DNA of 64,000 nucleotides from contig CAWCXI010000034.1 of assembly GCA_963799415.1 (NCBI GenBank), positions 124,001-188,000 of the forward strand. The letters run 5' to 3'. Position 1 is the first letter of the stretch; the number at the start of each line of letters is the position of its first letter. This DNA is from JAMXLO01 sp963799415. Its GTDB lineage: Bacteria; Pseudomonadota; Alphaproteobacteria; Acetobacterales; Acetobacteraceae. This document shows positions 32,026 to 47,301 of this stretch, one piece after another. Position numbers and translations under genes: made by a program. The notes under the pieces are model-generated. The model was not told the DNA's origin. It saw nothing but the letters and a program-made list of their open reading frames with translations, and ran no database searches.

Positions 32026-32607
32026 GTGCACGGGGCGTTCCAGGAGGCCACGCTTTCGCCGATTGCATTCTGGTTCCTTCGGCATGGCGAGACCGACTGG
32101 AACGCCCAGGGCATTTCGCAAGGCAATGTCGATATTCCGTTGAACGCGGTCGGTGTGGCGCAGGCGCGCGCGGCGGCGGAAAAATTACGCAACCGCGGCA
32201 TTGCCACAATCATTGCATCGCCGCTCTCACGCGCACGGGTGACCGCGGAGTTCGCGGGCGAAGCGTTGGGATTACCGGTCGCGCTCGATCCCGACCTGCG
32301 CGAGGTATCCTTCGGCGTGCAGGAAGGTCAGAGCATGAGCGGCTGGTTCGCCGATTGGGTGAGCGGGACGTTCACGCCTGAAGGGGCAGAGACGTTCGCA
32401 GCGTTGCGCCGGCGTGCGGTCGCTGCGGCCAATCGCGCGACCGAACAGCCGCCGGCGGTGCTTGTTGTGGCGCACGGCGCCCTGTTCCGCTCACTGCGCG
32501 CTGCGATGGGGATCGAGCCCAACATGCGAACGCAGAACGCTGTGCCGATCTTCTGTGAGCCACCCGGCCCCAATGCAACCAGTTGGACGCTGAAGCCGGT
32601 TGTGTAG
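32026..32607 (+). CDS. Histidine phosphatase family protein
   Basis: This 193-residue phosphoglycerate-mutase-like protein has the catalytic RHG motif in FWFLRHGETDWNAQG, EVSFGVQEGQS with the general acid Glu, and the second His in VLVVAHGALFRSL. The GTG at 32026 directly follows the GST stop. Enzymes of this family dephosphorylate small metabolites or proteins; specificity is unclear. Confidence 0.9.
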   Translation: MHGAFQEATLSPIAFWFLRHGETDWNAQGISQGNVDIPLNAVGVAQARAAAEKLRNRGIATIIASPLSRARVTAEFAGEALGLPVALDPDLREVSFGVQEGQSMSGWFADWVSGTFTPEGAETFAALRRRAVAAANRATEQPPAVLVVAHGALFRSLRAAMGIEPNMRTQNAVPIFCEPPGPNATSWTLKPVV

Positions 32608-32612
32608 CGCCG

Positions 32613-33344
32613 TCAGACGCCCAGGTAGAACTGCCGGATGAGTTCGTTGTTGTTCAATTCAGCCGCTGAATTTCCAGAAAATTCGATGCGGCCATGGACG
32701 ATCACATAGCCTCGGTCGGCGATCCGGATGGCCTGGGTAAAATTCTGCTCTGCCATCAGCACGGTGAGCTGATAGCCTTCCTTCAGCTCCTTGATCTTGT
32801 CGATCGTGCGCGCGACGAGCAACGGTGCCAGCCCCACCGATGGCTCATCGATCAGCAGAATGCGCGGCGCCGACATGAGTGCGCGCGCCAGTGCCAGCAT
32901 CTGCTGCTCGCCACCGCTCATGCTGCCCGCCAGTTGCCGGCTGCGCTCCCGCAGTCGGGGGAAGGTTTCGAAGCAGAACTCCAGATTGCGTGCGATCGCG
33001 GCACGCGCGGAGCGGCGGAACGCACCGAGCAGCAGGTTTTCCGTCACCGATAGTCGAGGAAACAGCCTGCGTCCCTCGGGAACGAACGCAACGCCAAGTT
33101 CGACGATCGCTTCGGTTGAATGGCCTATCAATTCGTGACGTGTGCCGTCGATATCGGCAACAATGCTGCCAGCCGATGGCCGCACAATGCCCATCACGCA
33201 TTTCAGCAACGTGCTCTTGCCGTTGCCGTTGGTGCCCAGCAGCGCCACTGTCTCGCCGGCAGCGACCGTCAACGATACGTCGTGCAACACGCGCACGGCG
33301 CCGTAGCCGGCATCGACGCCGGAGATGGCAAGGCTACTCGCCAA
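32613..33344 (-). CDS. LivF-type branched-chain amino acid ABC transporter ATPase
   Basis: This 243-residue ATPase has Walker A GTNGNGKST, signature SMSGGEQQMLALARAL, Walker B ILLIDEPSVGLAP and a C-terminal QFYLGV typical of LivF. The probable start is the TTG at 33344, overlapping the livG stop; a further ATG at 33395 would overlap by 62 bases. The Walker A has N-G-N-G rather than N-G-A-G. It belongs to a four-gene importer cluster (livH, livM, livG, livF) that lacks a binding-protein gene. Confidence 0.92.
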   Translation of the reverse strand: MASSLAISGVDAGYGAVRVLHDVSLTVAAGETVALLGTNGNGKSTLLKCVMGIVRPSAGSIVADIDGTRHELIGHSTEAIVELGVAFVPEGRRLFPRLSVTENLLLGAFRRSARAAIARNLEFCFETFPRLRERSRQLAGSMSGGEQQMLALARALMSAPRILLIDEPSVGLAPLLVARTIDKIKELKEGYQLTVLMAEQNFTQAIRIADRGYVIVHGRIEFSGNSAAELNNNELIRQFYLGV

Positions 33345-34074
33345 GGTACGCCCGCACGACGTCGGGATCCCGCACCACGTCGCCTGGATCGCCATCCGCT
33401 ATCTTGCGACCTGCAACCAGCACGACCAGGCGCTGCGAGAAGTGCATCACGGCGCGCATGATGTGCTCGATCAGAATGACCGTGACGCCCTGCTCGTTCA
33501 GCCTGATCAGCAGCGTGAGGATGTCATCCACCTCGCCATGCGACAGGCCGGCCATCGCCTCGTCCGCGATCAACAGGCGCGGCGACGCAGCCATCGCACG
33601 CGCCAGTTCCAGCTTGCGCATTTCGATCTGCGTGAGATCACGCGGCATTCGCCTGGCCTTTTCGGCGAGGCCTACCATATCGAGCAGATCGGTGCAGCGT
33701 TCGTCGATCGCGGGCGCGGAAAGCGCCGTTCCCGGTCGGGCGTTGACCGTATAGAGCAGCGGGATGCGCAGATTCTCGGCCAGCGTCAGCGTGTTGAACG
33801 GGCGCGGCAGTTGGAAGCTGCGGGCGAGGCCCAGACGCGTGCGCTCATGCGCGGACAGACCGTCGAGCGCGTGCCCGGCAAATCGTACGCTGCCCGTCTC
33901 GTTGCGCAGCGTGCCGCACATGCAATTCACCAGCGTGCTCTTGCCGGAGCCATTGGGACCGATCAGACCGACGCGCTCGCCGTTGCGAACTGCGAGTTCG
34001 ATCGCCTGCAATGCGATGAAGCCGCCAAACCGCTTGCCGAGATTGGTGACCTCGAGCAGTGCAGCGTCAGTCAT
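33334..34074 (-). CDS. LivG-type ABC transporter ATPase
   Basis: This 246-residue ATPase has Walker A GPNGSGKST, FQLPRPFNTLTLAENL, a diverged signature region (LTQIEMRKLELARAMA instead of LSGGxQ) and Walker B LLIADEAMAGLS. LivG proteins often show a relaxed signature. It overlaps livM by 8 bases and livF by 11, in a tight operon. The transported substrate (amino acid, urea, aromatic or other) is unknown. Confidence 0.92.
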   Translation of the reverse strand: MTDAALLEVTNLGKRFGGFIALQAIELAVRNGERVGLIGPNGSGKSTLVNCMCGTLRNETGSVRFAGHALDGLSAHERTRLGLARSFQLPRPFNTLTLAENLRIPLLYTVNARPGTALSAPAIDERCTDLLDMVGLAEKARRMPRDLTQIEMRKLELARAMAASPRLLIADEAMAGLSHGEVDDILTLLIRLNEQGVTVILIEHIMRAVMHFSQRLVVLVAGRKIADGDPGDVVRDPDVVRAYLGE

Positions 34075-35017
34075 GGCCGTGCCTGCCGCCGCGCAACCGC
34101 AGCAGTCCCAAAACCCCGTTCGGGGCCACGATCACGAATGCCACCAACACCAGGCCGACGACCAATAAATTTACCGCAGATGATATCGTAACCGTCACCA
34201 CCTGCTGCAAAGTGCCCAGGAGAACCGCGCCGATCACCGGCCCTAGCCAGCTTGAAGTGCCGCCCACCAGCGGCATCGCCACTCCGTTCACGGCATAGGC
34301 CAGGTTGAATCCGGACGCAGGGTCAAGATATGTCACGTAGTAAGGCAATGGTGCGCCGGCCATGCCCATGAACGCACCGGACAAAGTCGTTGCTACCAGC
34401 TTCAATCGCAGCGTCGGCACACCCGATGCCTCTGCCGCGACTTCGTCGTCACGGATCGTCGCCAGCCCATAGCCAAGACGCGACCGTTCGATTGCCCGCG
34501 CGGTTGCGAGCACGATCACCACGAGCCCCAGCATTACCAGAAACAGATACTGGATATAGTCCATGCCCAGCAGCGGCACGGTCAGCGGGCGCACGATGTA
34601 GGCGCCCCGCGAACCACCGACGAAATCCCAGTTGGTGATCAGCGTTTGCGCCACGACTGCCAGCGCCAGTGTTGCGATCGAGAAGAATGCGCCGCGCAGC
34701 CGCAGCGTCAGGTAGCCGGTGCCGAGCCCGACGATGCCGGAGACGATACCGCCTATAGGCATCATGATGGGCAGTGGCAGAGACGTCAGCTTGTGCAACA
34801 CCACGGTGGTGTAGGCGCCCAGCGCAAAGAATGCGGCCGTGCCGAAGTTCACATAGCCCGTGTAGCCGCCGAGAATATTCCACGCGGTTGCCAGCGCGAT
34901 GTACTGCAGCACGACATAGCCGGCAAAGAACACGTAGGCATTGCCGATCAGCCAGGCGGCACCGAAGACCAACCCGGCAGCGATCAGCAGTGCTACGACA
35001 AACTTGGCTCCACTCAC
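34067..35017 (-). CDS. LivM-type ABC transporter permease
   Basis: This 316-residue inner-membrane permease has multiple hydrophobic segments and the family motif GYTGYVNFGTAAFFALGAY, plus SRLGYGLATIRDDEVAAEASG, the cytoplasmic loop contacting the ATPase. It starts with GTG, three bases after livH. Confidence 0.93.
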   Translation of the reverse strand: MSGAKFVVALLIAAGLVFGAAWLIGNAYVFFAGYVVLQYIALATAWNILGGYTGYVNFGTAAFFALGAYTTVVLHKLTSLPLPIMMPIGGIVSGIVGLGTGYLTLRLRGAFFSIATLALAVVAQTLITNWDFVGGSRGAYIVRPLTVPLLGMDYIQYLFLVMLGLVVIVLATARAIERSRLGYGLATIRDDEVAAEASGVPTLRLKLVATTLSGAFMGMAGAPLPYYVTYLDPASGFNLAYAVNGVAMPLVGGTSSWLGPVIGAVLLGTLQQVVTVTISSAVNLLVVGLVLVAFVIVAPNGVLGLLRLRGGRHGHD

Positions 35018-35020
35018 GCG

Positions 35021-35896
35021 CTAGCGCCCGAAGATACCAGCGGGTCGCACCGCCAGCGTGATCAGCAGAAAGCCGAAGGCTACCGCTGGTGCCCAGGAGG
35101 GGCCGTAGAAGGTCGATGTCAGATTTTCGACAACGCCCAAGGCTAACGCCGCGACCAGAGTCCCTGCAAAGCTACCCATGCCGCCCAACACGCAGATCGC
35201 AAACACACGGCCGATGTAGTCGCGGCCGATCGACGGCTCGACCGGCTGGATCACGATCAGAACCGCGCCGGCCAGCGACGCGGTGGCGATCGACAGCCCG
35301 AATGCAATGCGCTTGATCCGCGTCGGGTTTGCCGCCATCAGCCGCAGCGCCAACTGGTCCTGTGCCACAGCGAGAATTGCGCGCCCCAGGAAGGTATTCG
35401 ACATGAACAGTTGCAGCCCACCGACCATCACCAACCCGACCAGACAGGGCACAAGCAACCGCAGCGGCAGATCGATCACGCCGACATGCAGGCTTGGGCC
35501 GATATAGGGTGCCTCGACCAGGCGATAGTCCACGCCGAACACCAGCACGAGCGTGACCTCGGTGATGAACAGAAGGCCGAAGAAGAAGGCGAGGCCACGC
35601 AATGCCTCCTCGCCGCGTCGCTCGAAGGCAACGTAGTACACCTGATAGACTGCCGCGCCGAGCAGATAGAATGCCGGCAGCGCGATCACGCTCGCCAGGA
35701 TTGGATCAATGCCAAACGTCGTGTTGCCGATGTAGGCAATGTATGAGCCCAGGATGATGAAGGCCGGGTGGGCAATGTTGACTATGTCCAGCATGCCGAA
35801 TGAGATGGACACGCCAATCGTGACGGCGGCGTAGAAGCCACCGAGCAATAAGCCGGACACCACGGCATTGCCAAGGAGATCGAAGGACATTTCCAT
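35021..35896 (-). CDS. LivH-type ABC transporter permease
   Basis: This permease of about 291 residues has ISFGMLDIVNIAHPAFIILG at the N-terminus, LGRAILAVAQDQLALRLMAA as the coupling loop, and AICVLGGMGSFAGTLVAALA. The start is at either of two nearby ATGs (35896 or 35890). It is the first gene of the cluster; no solute-binding protein precedes it. The second Liv cluster's binding protein at 45969, or one elsewhere, may serve it. Confidence 0.93.
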   Translation of the reverse strand: MEMSFDLLGNAVVSGLLLGGFYAAVTIGVSISFGMLDIVNIAHPAFIILGSYIAYIGNTTFGIDPILASVIALPAFYLLGAAVYQVYYVAFERRGEEALRGLAFFFGLLFITEVTLVLVFGVDYRLVEAPYIGPSLHVGVIDLPLRLLVPCLVGLVMVGGLQLFMSNTFLGRAILAVAQDQLALRLMAANPTRIKRIAFGLSIATASLAGAVLIVIQPVEPSIGRDYIGRVFAICVLGGMGSFAGTLVAALALGVVENLTSTFYGPSWAPAVAFGFLLITLAVRPAGIFGR

Positions 35897-35965
35897 TATG
35901 CGGGCCAGTCTGGCCAAAGCGCCACGTCTTGGCTAGCCCACATTCCGATGTGGCAGTGGCTATCC

Positions 35966-37657
35966 TCAGGCGCGGCGGACTGAGTCCAGCGGAATAACGT
36001 TGGTCGGCGCCGCGTTCATCACCCTGGCGATCTGTGCCGCCAACTCGTCCTGCAGATAGGGTTTGGACAAACGTGGCAGGCCCGGATCCTCCCCGTTCGG
36101 CAGTTCGGCGTAGCCCGTCGCCAGAATGACCGGCAACTCCGGCCAGCGCTGTTTGATCTGCCGCGCGAGTTCAGCGCCCGTCATGCCTGGCATCGCGTGG
36201 TCAGTCACCACCACGTCGACCTTCGTGCCAAGCCGCAGCATGTCGAGAGCACGTGCCCCTGAAAGCGCTTCAGTCACCGTGTGACCGATATCCTCCAGCA
36301 TAGCCGCAGTGCTCGCGACAACAAGCGGATCATCGTCCACCACCATCACGCGACATGGTCGACCAATACTGCCGAACAATGCTGTCGCGGGTGTTGAACT
36401 TGCAACCAGGGCTGTCTCGGACAATGGCAGCCACAACTCAACCGTGGTGCCGTCGCCAGACCGGCTGGTGATACGCATCGCACCTCCCGATTGTGCCGCC
36501 ACACCATGCACCATGGACAAACCGAGCCCGGTACCCTTGCCCGCCCCTTTGGTGGTGAAGAACGGTTCCGTGGCCCGCTTCAACGTCGCCTCATCCATCC
36601 CCGCGCCGGAGTCGGACACCGTCAGGCATACGTAACTTCCCGCTTCCAACTCCTTTGGAACACCTGTCTCGCTCGTGATACGGGTTCCGCCAATGACCAG
36701 CCGCCCGCCATACGGCATCGCGTCGCGCGCATTCAGCGCAAGGTTCAGCAGTGCGAGTTCGAGCTGATTCGGATCGACCCGGATCGGCGGCAGATCGGGT
36801 CGATACGTCGTAATGATCTGAATGCCGGGACCAAGCGTCCGCCGCAACATCTCCTCCATGCCATCGATCAGCCGCGGTACATCCACCGTCTCCGGTCGCA
36901 GCTCCTGACGACGCGCGAAGGCGAGCATGCGCTTGGTCAGTGTGGCACCGCGGTCGGCACCCTGCATCGCACCGTCCACCAGTCGCGCCAGGCGAGGATC
37001 GTCTGGCAGGCGTTTGCGCAGCAGCTGCAAGTTGCCGAGGATTACCATCAGCAAGTTGTTGAAGTCGTGTGCGACGCCGCCGGTGAGCTGGCCGATACTC
37101 TCCAGCTTCTGCATCTCCTGCACCTGCATCAGCGCGGCCTCGCGTTCACGCGTGCGCTCCTCCACGCGCTGTTCAAGCTCCGCGTTGGCCTGCGCCAGTT
37201 CTGTCGTACGCTCCTCGACGCGGCGTTCCAGTTCGCTGTTGAGCTGTTCAAGCTGGCGGGTCTTCCGATACAGATCGGCGAACACCCGCACCTTGGCGCG
37301 CAGCAATTCCGGCACTACGGGGACAGGCACGTAGTCCACCGCGCCTGCCTGATAGCCGCGAAGCAGGTCCAGCTCGCTCATCTGGATGGCGGAGACGAAG
37401 ATAATGGCCGTGCGCCGGCAGCGTGGATGTTCGCGGATCATTGCCGCCAGTTCGAAGCCATTGAGATCTGGCATGACGACATCGATCAGCACGACCGCGA
37501 CCTCATGCCGCAGCAGGTGCTGCAATGCCTCGTTGGCTGAGTTCGCCTTGATCAGGTTCTCCCCGAGTTCGGAGAGCACCACTTCGTAGCTCATCAGCTT
37601 CGCCGGCTGGTCATCGACCAGCAGGATGTTGACCTTGTCCCCCGGACTCATGGCCAT
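35966..37657 (-). CDS. Hybrid sensor histidine kinase, REC-HisKA-HATPase-REC
   Basis: This 563-residue cytoplasmic kinase has an N-terminal receiver (ILLVDDQPAKL, LIDVVMPDLNGFEL), a coiled coil (LERRVEERTTELAQ), a HisKA box LTGGVAHDFNNLLMVI, an ATPase domain (LLNLALNARDAMP, GAGKGTGLGLSMV) and a C-terminal receiver (VMVVDDDP, VVTDHAMPGMTG, LSKPY). The VAHDFNN box places it in the HWE/PAS-hybrid type found in Alphaproteobacteria. It lies three bases downstream of the giant HAMP kinase gene and is probably co-transcribed, so its input receiver may take phosphate from that kinase. Confidence 0.95.
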   Translation of the reverse strand: MAMSPGDKVNILLVDDQPAKLMSYEVVLSELGENLIKANSANEALQHLLRHEVAVVLIDVVMPDLNGFELAAMIREHPRCRRTAIIFVSAIQMSELDLLRGYQAGAVDYVPVPVVPELLRAKVRVFADLYRKTRQLEQLNSELERRVEERTTELAQANAELEQRVEERTREREAALMQVQEMQKLESIGQLTGGVAHDFNNLLMVILGNLQLLRKRLPDDPRLARLVDGAMQGADRGATLTKRMLAFARRQELRPETVDVPRLIDGMEEMLRRTLGPGIQIITTYRPDLPPIRVDPNQLELALLNLALNARDAMPYGGRLVIGGTRITSETGVPKELEAGSYVCLTVSDSGAGMDEATLKRATEPFFTTKGAGKGTGLGLSMVHGVAAQSGGAMRITSRSGDGTTVELWLPLSETALVASSTPATALFGSIGRPCRVMVVDDDPLVVASTAAMLEDIGHTVTEALSGARALDMLRLGTKVDVVVTDHAMPGMTGAELARQIKQRWPELPVILATGYAELPNGEDPGLPRLSKPYLQDELAAQIARVMNAAPTNVIPLDSVRRA

Positions 37658-37660
37658 GCC

Positions 37661-43984
<6,324 letters not shown>

Positions 43985-44353
43985 GACTAACTCCTGGCCG
44001 GCGGGCACTCGACAAATTGCGGCTGGCAGCAATTCATTCCGCTTCAGGCTCATTGCATTTCGTTGGTTGTATTTTGCGTGAACGCCTGCGGTCCATTCAA
44101 CTTCCCGCTTGGCGGAGCGGGTAATCCGGTGGTGTCGACCGGGGAATTTCGGACAAGCGAGCCATGGTAAGATCAGGCAACGGCGCATCTATGCCAGAAA
44201 AATTGCGGTGATCGATCTTTTTGGCACCAATCCCCCAGTGCGGATTGCGGCGCGCGCCTGCACTGACGATCGACAGGATCACCAACTGTTGACCGCCCGT
44301 CGGGGAACTGCTCGCCGGTCCGACAGCGCCGGACCGGCGGCATCAGAAGAGCT
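43985..44353. other. Intergenic region upstream of the giant kinase
   Basis: 369 bases without a convincing gene. It should contain the kinase promoter on the minus strand. A weak upstream in-frame extension of the kinase (to 44188) lacks a ribosome site. A hairpin at 44314-44338 lies just after the neighbouring binding-protein gene. I see no other recognisable element. Confidence 0.5.
44314..44338 (-). terminator. Stem-loop downstream of the binding-protein gene
   Basis: GCCGGTCCG (44314-44322) pairs with CGGACCGGC (44330-44338) across a 7-base loop, 15 bases beyond the stop codon. No T tract follows, so termination may be Rho-dependent or the hairpin may protect the 3' end. Confidence 0.5.
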
Positions 44354-45697
44354 TCAGCGCATGAAGCCTTCCAGTTCGTTCTTCGCCCAGGCGATGACTT
44401 CCTTGTTGGACTGGCCAGAATACACCTTGGCCATCATCGTCGGGTGAATCGCGCGCGAATACATCTGAGCCGCAATGTCCGGCGGCGCCGGATATGCGGT
44501 GATGTTCTCATGCGCATCGTGCCACGGCCGCATTGGGTAATTATACACCGTGCCCTTTGGCGGTTCGACCTCGGACCAGATCGCGAAGTCCGACATGCTG
44601 ATTAACGGCGGCAGGTCGTAGCCATTTGCGGCAGTGTCACGTTCCTCAACCTGCGCGCGTTCCTGCAGGAACTGTGCAAGCTCTTTCGCCGCCATCTTGT
44701 TCTGGCCGAACTCCCAAACGCCGAAGAAGCAATAATTGTAAGGATTGAACCGCCCCTTCGGGCCGGCCGGGCATGGGAACGTCCAGCAGTCCTCTGCCAC
44801 CTTCGGCGCATCGCGCTTCGCCACCGACCAGGCCGAAGGCGGGTTCATGATCAGCGCGCTCTGTCCGGAAATCAGCGCGCGGTTGTTCGATGCATCGTCA
44901 TAGCTCACGGCGTCAGGCGGCAAGAACTTCCCCAGCTTGCGCGCGTAGTCGAGCACCTCATTCACCGCATTGGAATCGACGGTGATCTCGCCCTTTGCAT
45001 TGATCAGTTCAGCACCGAAAGCCGAATAGATGATGCCGGTGTTGTTGACCGAATCACCGGTCTGGCCAAGCCCGAGCCCGAAGGCAAATCCCGCCTTCTG
45101 ACAAGCTTCGGCGGCCTTGAGGAACGTGTCGTATGTCCAATTGGCCGCGGCCTTGGGGTCCGATTTGTGCGACGGATACATTGCCAGCACATCGATGCCG
45201 GCATGCTGCTTCAACAAGCTGATGCGCCCGCAGCAGTTCAGGTTGAGCGTGCCCGTGCTGGAAGGCAGCGCACGCCAATGTCCCTTGATCTTCGACAAAT
45301 ACTCATGGATCTGGCTGTACTGACCGTACAGGGCGGTCATCGCCTTCACCACATCGTCCATCGGTTCCAGCCGTTCTGCGTACGTGTTCACCTCCCAGTT
45401 GTAGAACGGCAGGAAGTCGTGGCCGGTGCGCGCCTGCGCCTCGGCTGCCTGCGTTATTTGGATCTTGTTGCCGTTCGAGGTGATAAAATCGATCGTCACG
45501 TCCACCTTGTTCTTCCCGGCCCAGCCAGCGACCTGCTTCCGCATCACGTCGTTCGTGGCCGGTACCCAGTGATCCCAGAAGCCAACGGTCAACTTGCCGG
45601 CCGCACCGGCACTGCGGATGTGGACGAGCGGCAATGCGGCCGCCGCCACCCCCAACTGCAAAGCACTGCGACGCGTCACGTGGCGCGATTTGTTCAT
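44354..45697 (-). CDS. Extracellular solute-binding protein, family 1, orphan
   Basis: This 447-residue periplasmic binding protein of the MalE/sugar type has a twin-arginine signal (SRHVTRRSALQLGVAAAALP), then KLTVGFWDHWVPATNDVMRK, HDFLPFYNWEVNTYAERLEP, ALISGQSALIMNPPSAW and the family 1 middle region. The ATG at 45697 follows GGGAG; a longer frame upstream is rejected. No sugar-type permease or ATPase is nearby: the adjacent ABC genes are Liv-type. It is divergent from the Liv binding protein with a 271-base shared promoter region. Confidence 0.92.
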   Translation of the reverse strand: MNKSRHVTRRSALQLGVAAAALPLVHIRSAGAAGKLTVGFWDHWVPATNDVMRKQVAGWAGKNKVDVTIDFITSNGNKIQITQAAEAQARTGHDFLPFYNWEVNTYAERLEPMDDVVKAMTALYGQYSQIHEYLSKIKGHWRALPSSTGTLNLNCCGRISLLKQHAGIDVLAMYPSHKSDPKAAANWTYDTFLKAAEACQKAGFAFGLGLGQTGDSVNNTGIIYSAFGAELINAKGEITVDSNAVNEVLDYARKLGKFLPPDAVSYDDASNNRALISGQSALIMNPPSAWSVAKRDAPKVAEDCWTFPCPAGPKGRFNPYNYCFFGVWEFGQNKMAAKELAQFLQERAQVEERDTAANGYDLPPLISMSDFAIWSEVEPPKGTVYNYPMRPWHDAHENITAYPAPPDIAAQMYSRAIHPTMMAKVYSGQSNKEVIAWAKNELEGFMR

Positions 45698-45968
45698 GGC
45701 GTGCACTCCCTGTGCGGCCACGGCGACGACCGCGGCCGTCTTTTGCTGTTCCGGGTCTTCACAGGCCGAAGCCTGTGCCGAGGCCACCTGCGGCGGCTCG
45801 TCCCAACGGCTGGCCGGCAGGCCCGCCACAGAAGTGCGGACAGATACTAGCCCAATCCCGGCGGCGCGCGAGGTCCGTTCGCGCAATAGATTGACGCCCA
45901 CCGTTCCGACTCCATAAGATGTGGACTGGGTAGTGCTTCAAACGCAAAGATCAAAACGGGGGACGCAA

Positions 45969-47288
45969 ATGCTCCGAGACGTACTGTCGCGCATGGCGCG
46001 CGGGCTGGTGACTGGTGTGCTGCTGTTGGCCGCGGCAGCAACCGCGCAGGCAAATGATGCCGACAAGACGCTGAAGATCGGTGTGATCTATGATCTGACC
46101 GGCCCGTTCGCGGGCGGCGGGGCGGCGCTGCACTATCTCGGCGCCAAGACCATGATCGACTGGTTTATCCAGAAGGGCCCGATCGACGGCTACAAGATCG
46201 AGGCGGTCTACGCCGATGCACAGAGCAAACCCGATGTCGCGATCAACGAGGCGGTCCGCCTGATCGAACAGGAAAAGGTGGACATGCTGCTGGGCTTCTA
46301 CTCCTCAGCCGAGTGCGTACCGGCCGCGGCACGCATTGAGGAATTCAAGAAGTTCATGTGGATCACAACCTGTATCGCCTCGCCGGTGCTGCTCGACCGC
46401 CACCTGAATTACGTGTTCCGGCCGCAGCCCTATGGGAAGCAGTGGGGCCTCGCCTCCACCGAGATGGTGGCCGCGTACTCGAAGGCGCAGCTTGGCAAGG
46501 ATCCTAAGGATACGCGCGTTGCCATCATCCATGAAGACGGCCCTTACGGCGTCGATGTCTCCAAAGGCAACGAGGAGGGTGCGAAAGAGGGCGGCCTGAA
46601 CGTTGTGCTGGATGAGGGATATTCGGCCAACGCGCCCGACCTGTCGTCACTGGTCACCAAGCTGAAGCGGGCGCGGCCGGACGTGATCCTCCACACTGGC
46701 TATAACCCGGACATCAGCCTGTTCCTGCGTCAGGCGCGCGAGCTTGGGCTGCGCTTCAGTGCGTTGGTCGGCCATGGTGCCGGCTACACAGACTATACGC
46801 GCATCAAGCAGGCGGTCGGCACCGACGCCAACGACTTCTTCGACGTCGATCCGATCTCGATCTGGGACACCAATCCGAAGGCGCTCAAGCCGGAACTGCC
46901 GCCAATTATTCAGATGGTAGGCGATGCGTACGTGAAGGCGATACCCGACACCGTCATCAAGTCGCCGCATGTCGGGATGGCAGCCTCCAACACCTACCTT
47001 TTCCTGTCGGATGTGCTGCCACGTGCCATCACGAAATACGGTGGCGTCAGCGCTGATGCGCTCGCCAAGGCTGCGCGAGACACCGATATACCGGCCGGCG
47101 GCACAATGCTCGGCTTCGGTGCCAAGTTTGAGGGTGTGGAGCAGTCGATGGCCGGGCAGAACACCCGCGCCTTCCCGGTCGTGATCCAGTACATCGACGA
47201 CAAGGCCTATGTGGTGTGGCCGAAGTCGCAGCAACAGCGCGAACCGGTGCTGAAGCTGCCATCCAGTTCGCCCTACGCCGCACAGTGA
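45969..47288 (+). CDS. Liv-type ABC transporter substrate-binding protein
   Basis: This 439-residue periplasmic binding protein (Peripla_BP_6 family) has a Sec signal peptide (LVTGVLLLAAAATAQA), then LKIGVIYDLTGPFAGGG, the family opening that contacts amino-acid-like ligands. Further motifs are AVRLIEQEKVDMLLGFYSSA, RVAIIHEDGPYGVDV and a C-terminal PVVIQYIDDKAYVVWP. GGGGGA lies upstream of the ATG at 45969. It heads the second Liv cluster. The ligand is unknown. Confidence 0.94.
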   Translation: MLRDVLSRMARGLVTGVLLLAAAATAQANDADKTLKIGVIYDLTGPFAGGGAALHYLGAKTMIDWFIQKGPIDGYKIEAVYADAQSKPDVAINEAVRLIEQEKVDMLLGFYSSAECVPAAARIEEFKKFMWITTCIASPVLLDRHLNYVFRPQPYGKQWGLASTEMVAAYSKAQLGKDPKDTRVAIIHEDGPYGVDVSKGNEEGAKEGGLNVVLDEGYSANAPDLSSLVTKLKRARPDVILHTGYNPDISLFLRQARELGLRFSALVGHGAGYTDYTRIKQAVGTDANDFFDVDPISIWDTNPKALKPELPPIIQMVGDAYVKAIPDTVIKSPHVGMAASNTYLFLSDVLPRAITKYGGVSADALAKAARDTDIPAGGTMLGFGAKFEGVEQSMAGQNTRAFPVVIQYIDDKAYVVWPKSQQQREPVLKLPSSSPYAAQ

Positions 47289-47301
47289 CGGCGCAGCCGT
47301 C

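Noticed and set aside
43985..44188. N-terminal extension of the giant kinase to 44188
   Set aside because: No ribosome site or domain is present in the extension; the ATG at 43984 has a clear AGGAG.
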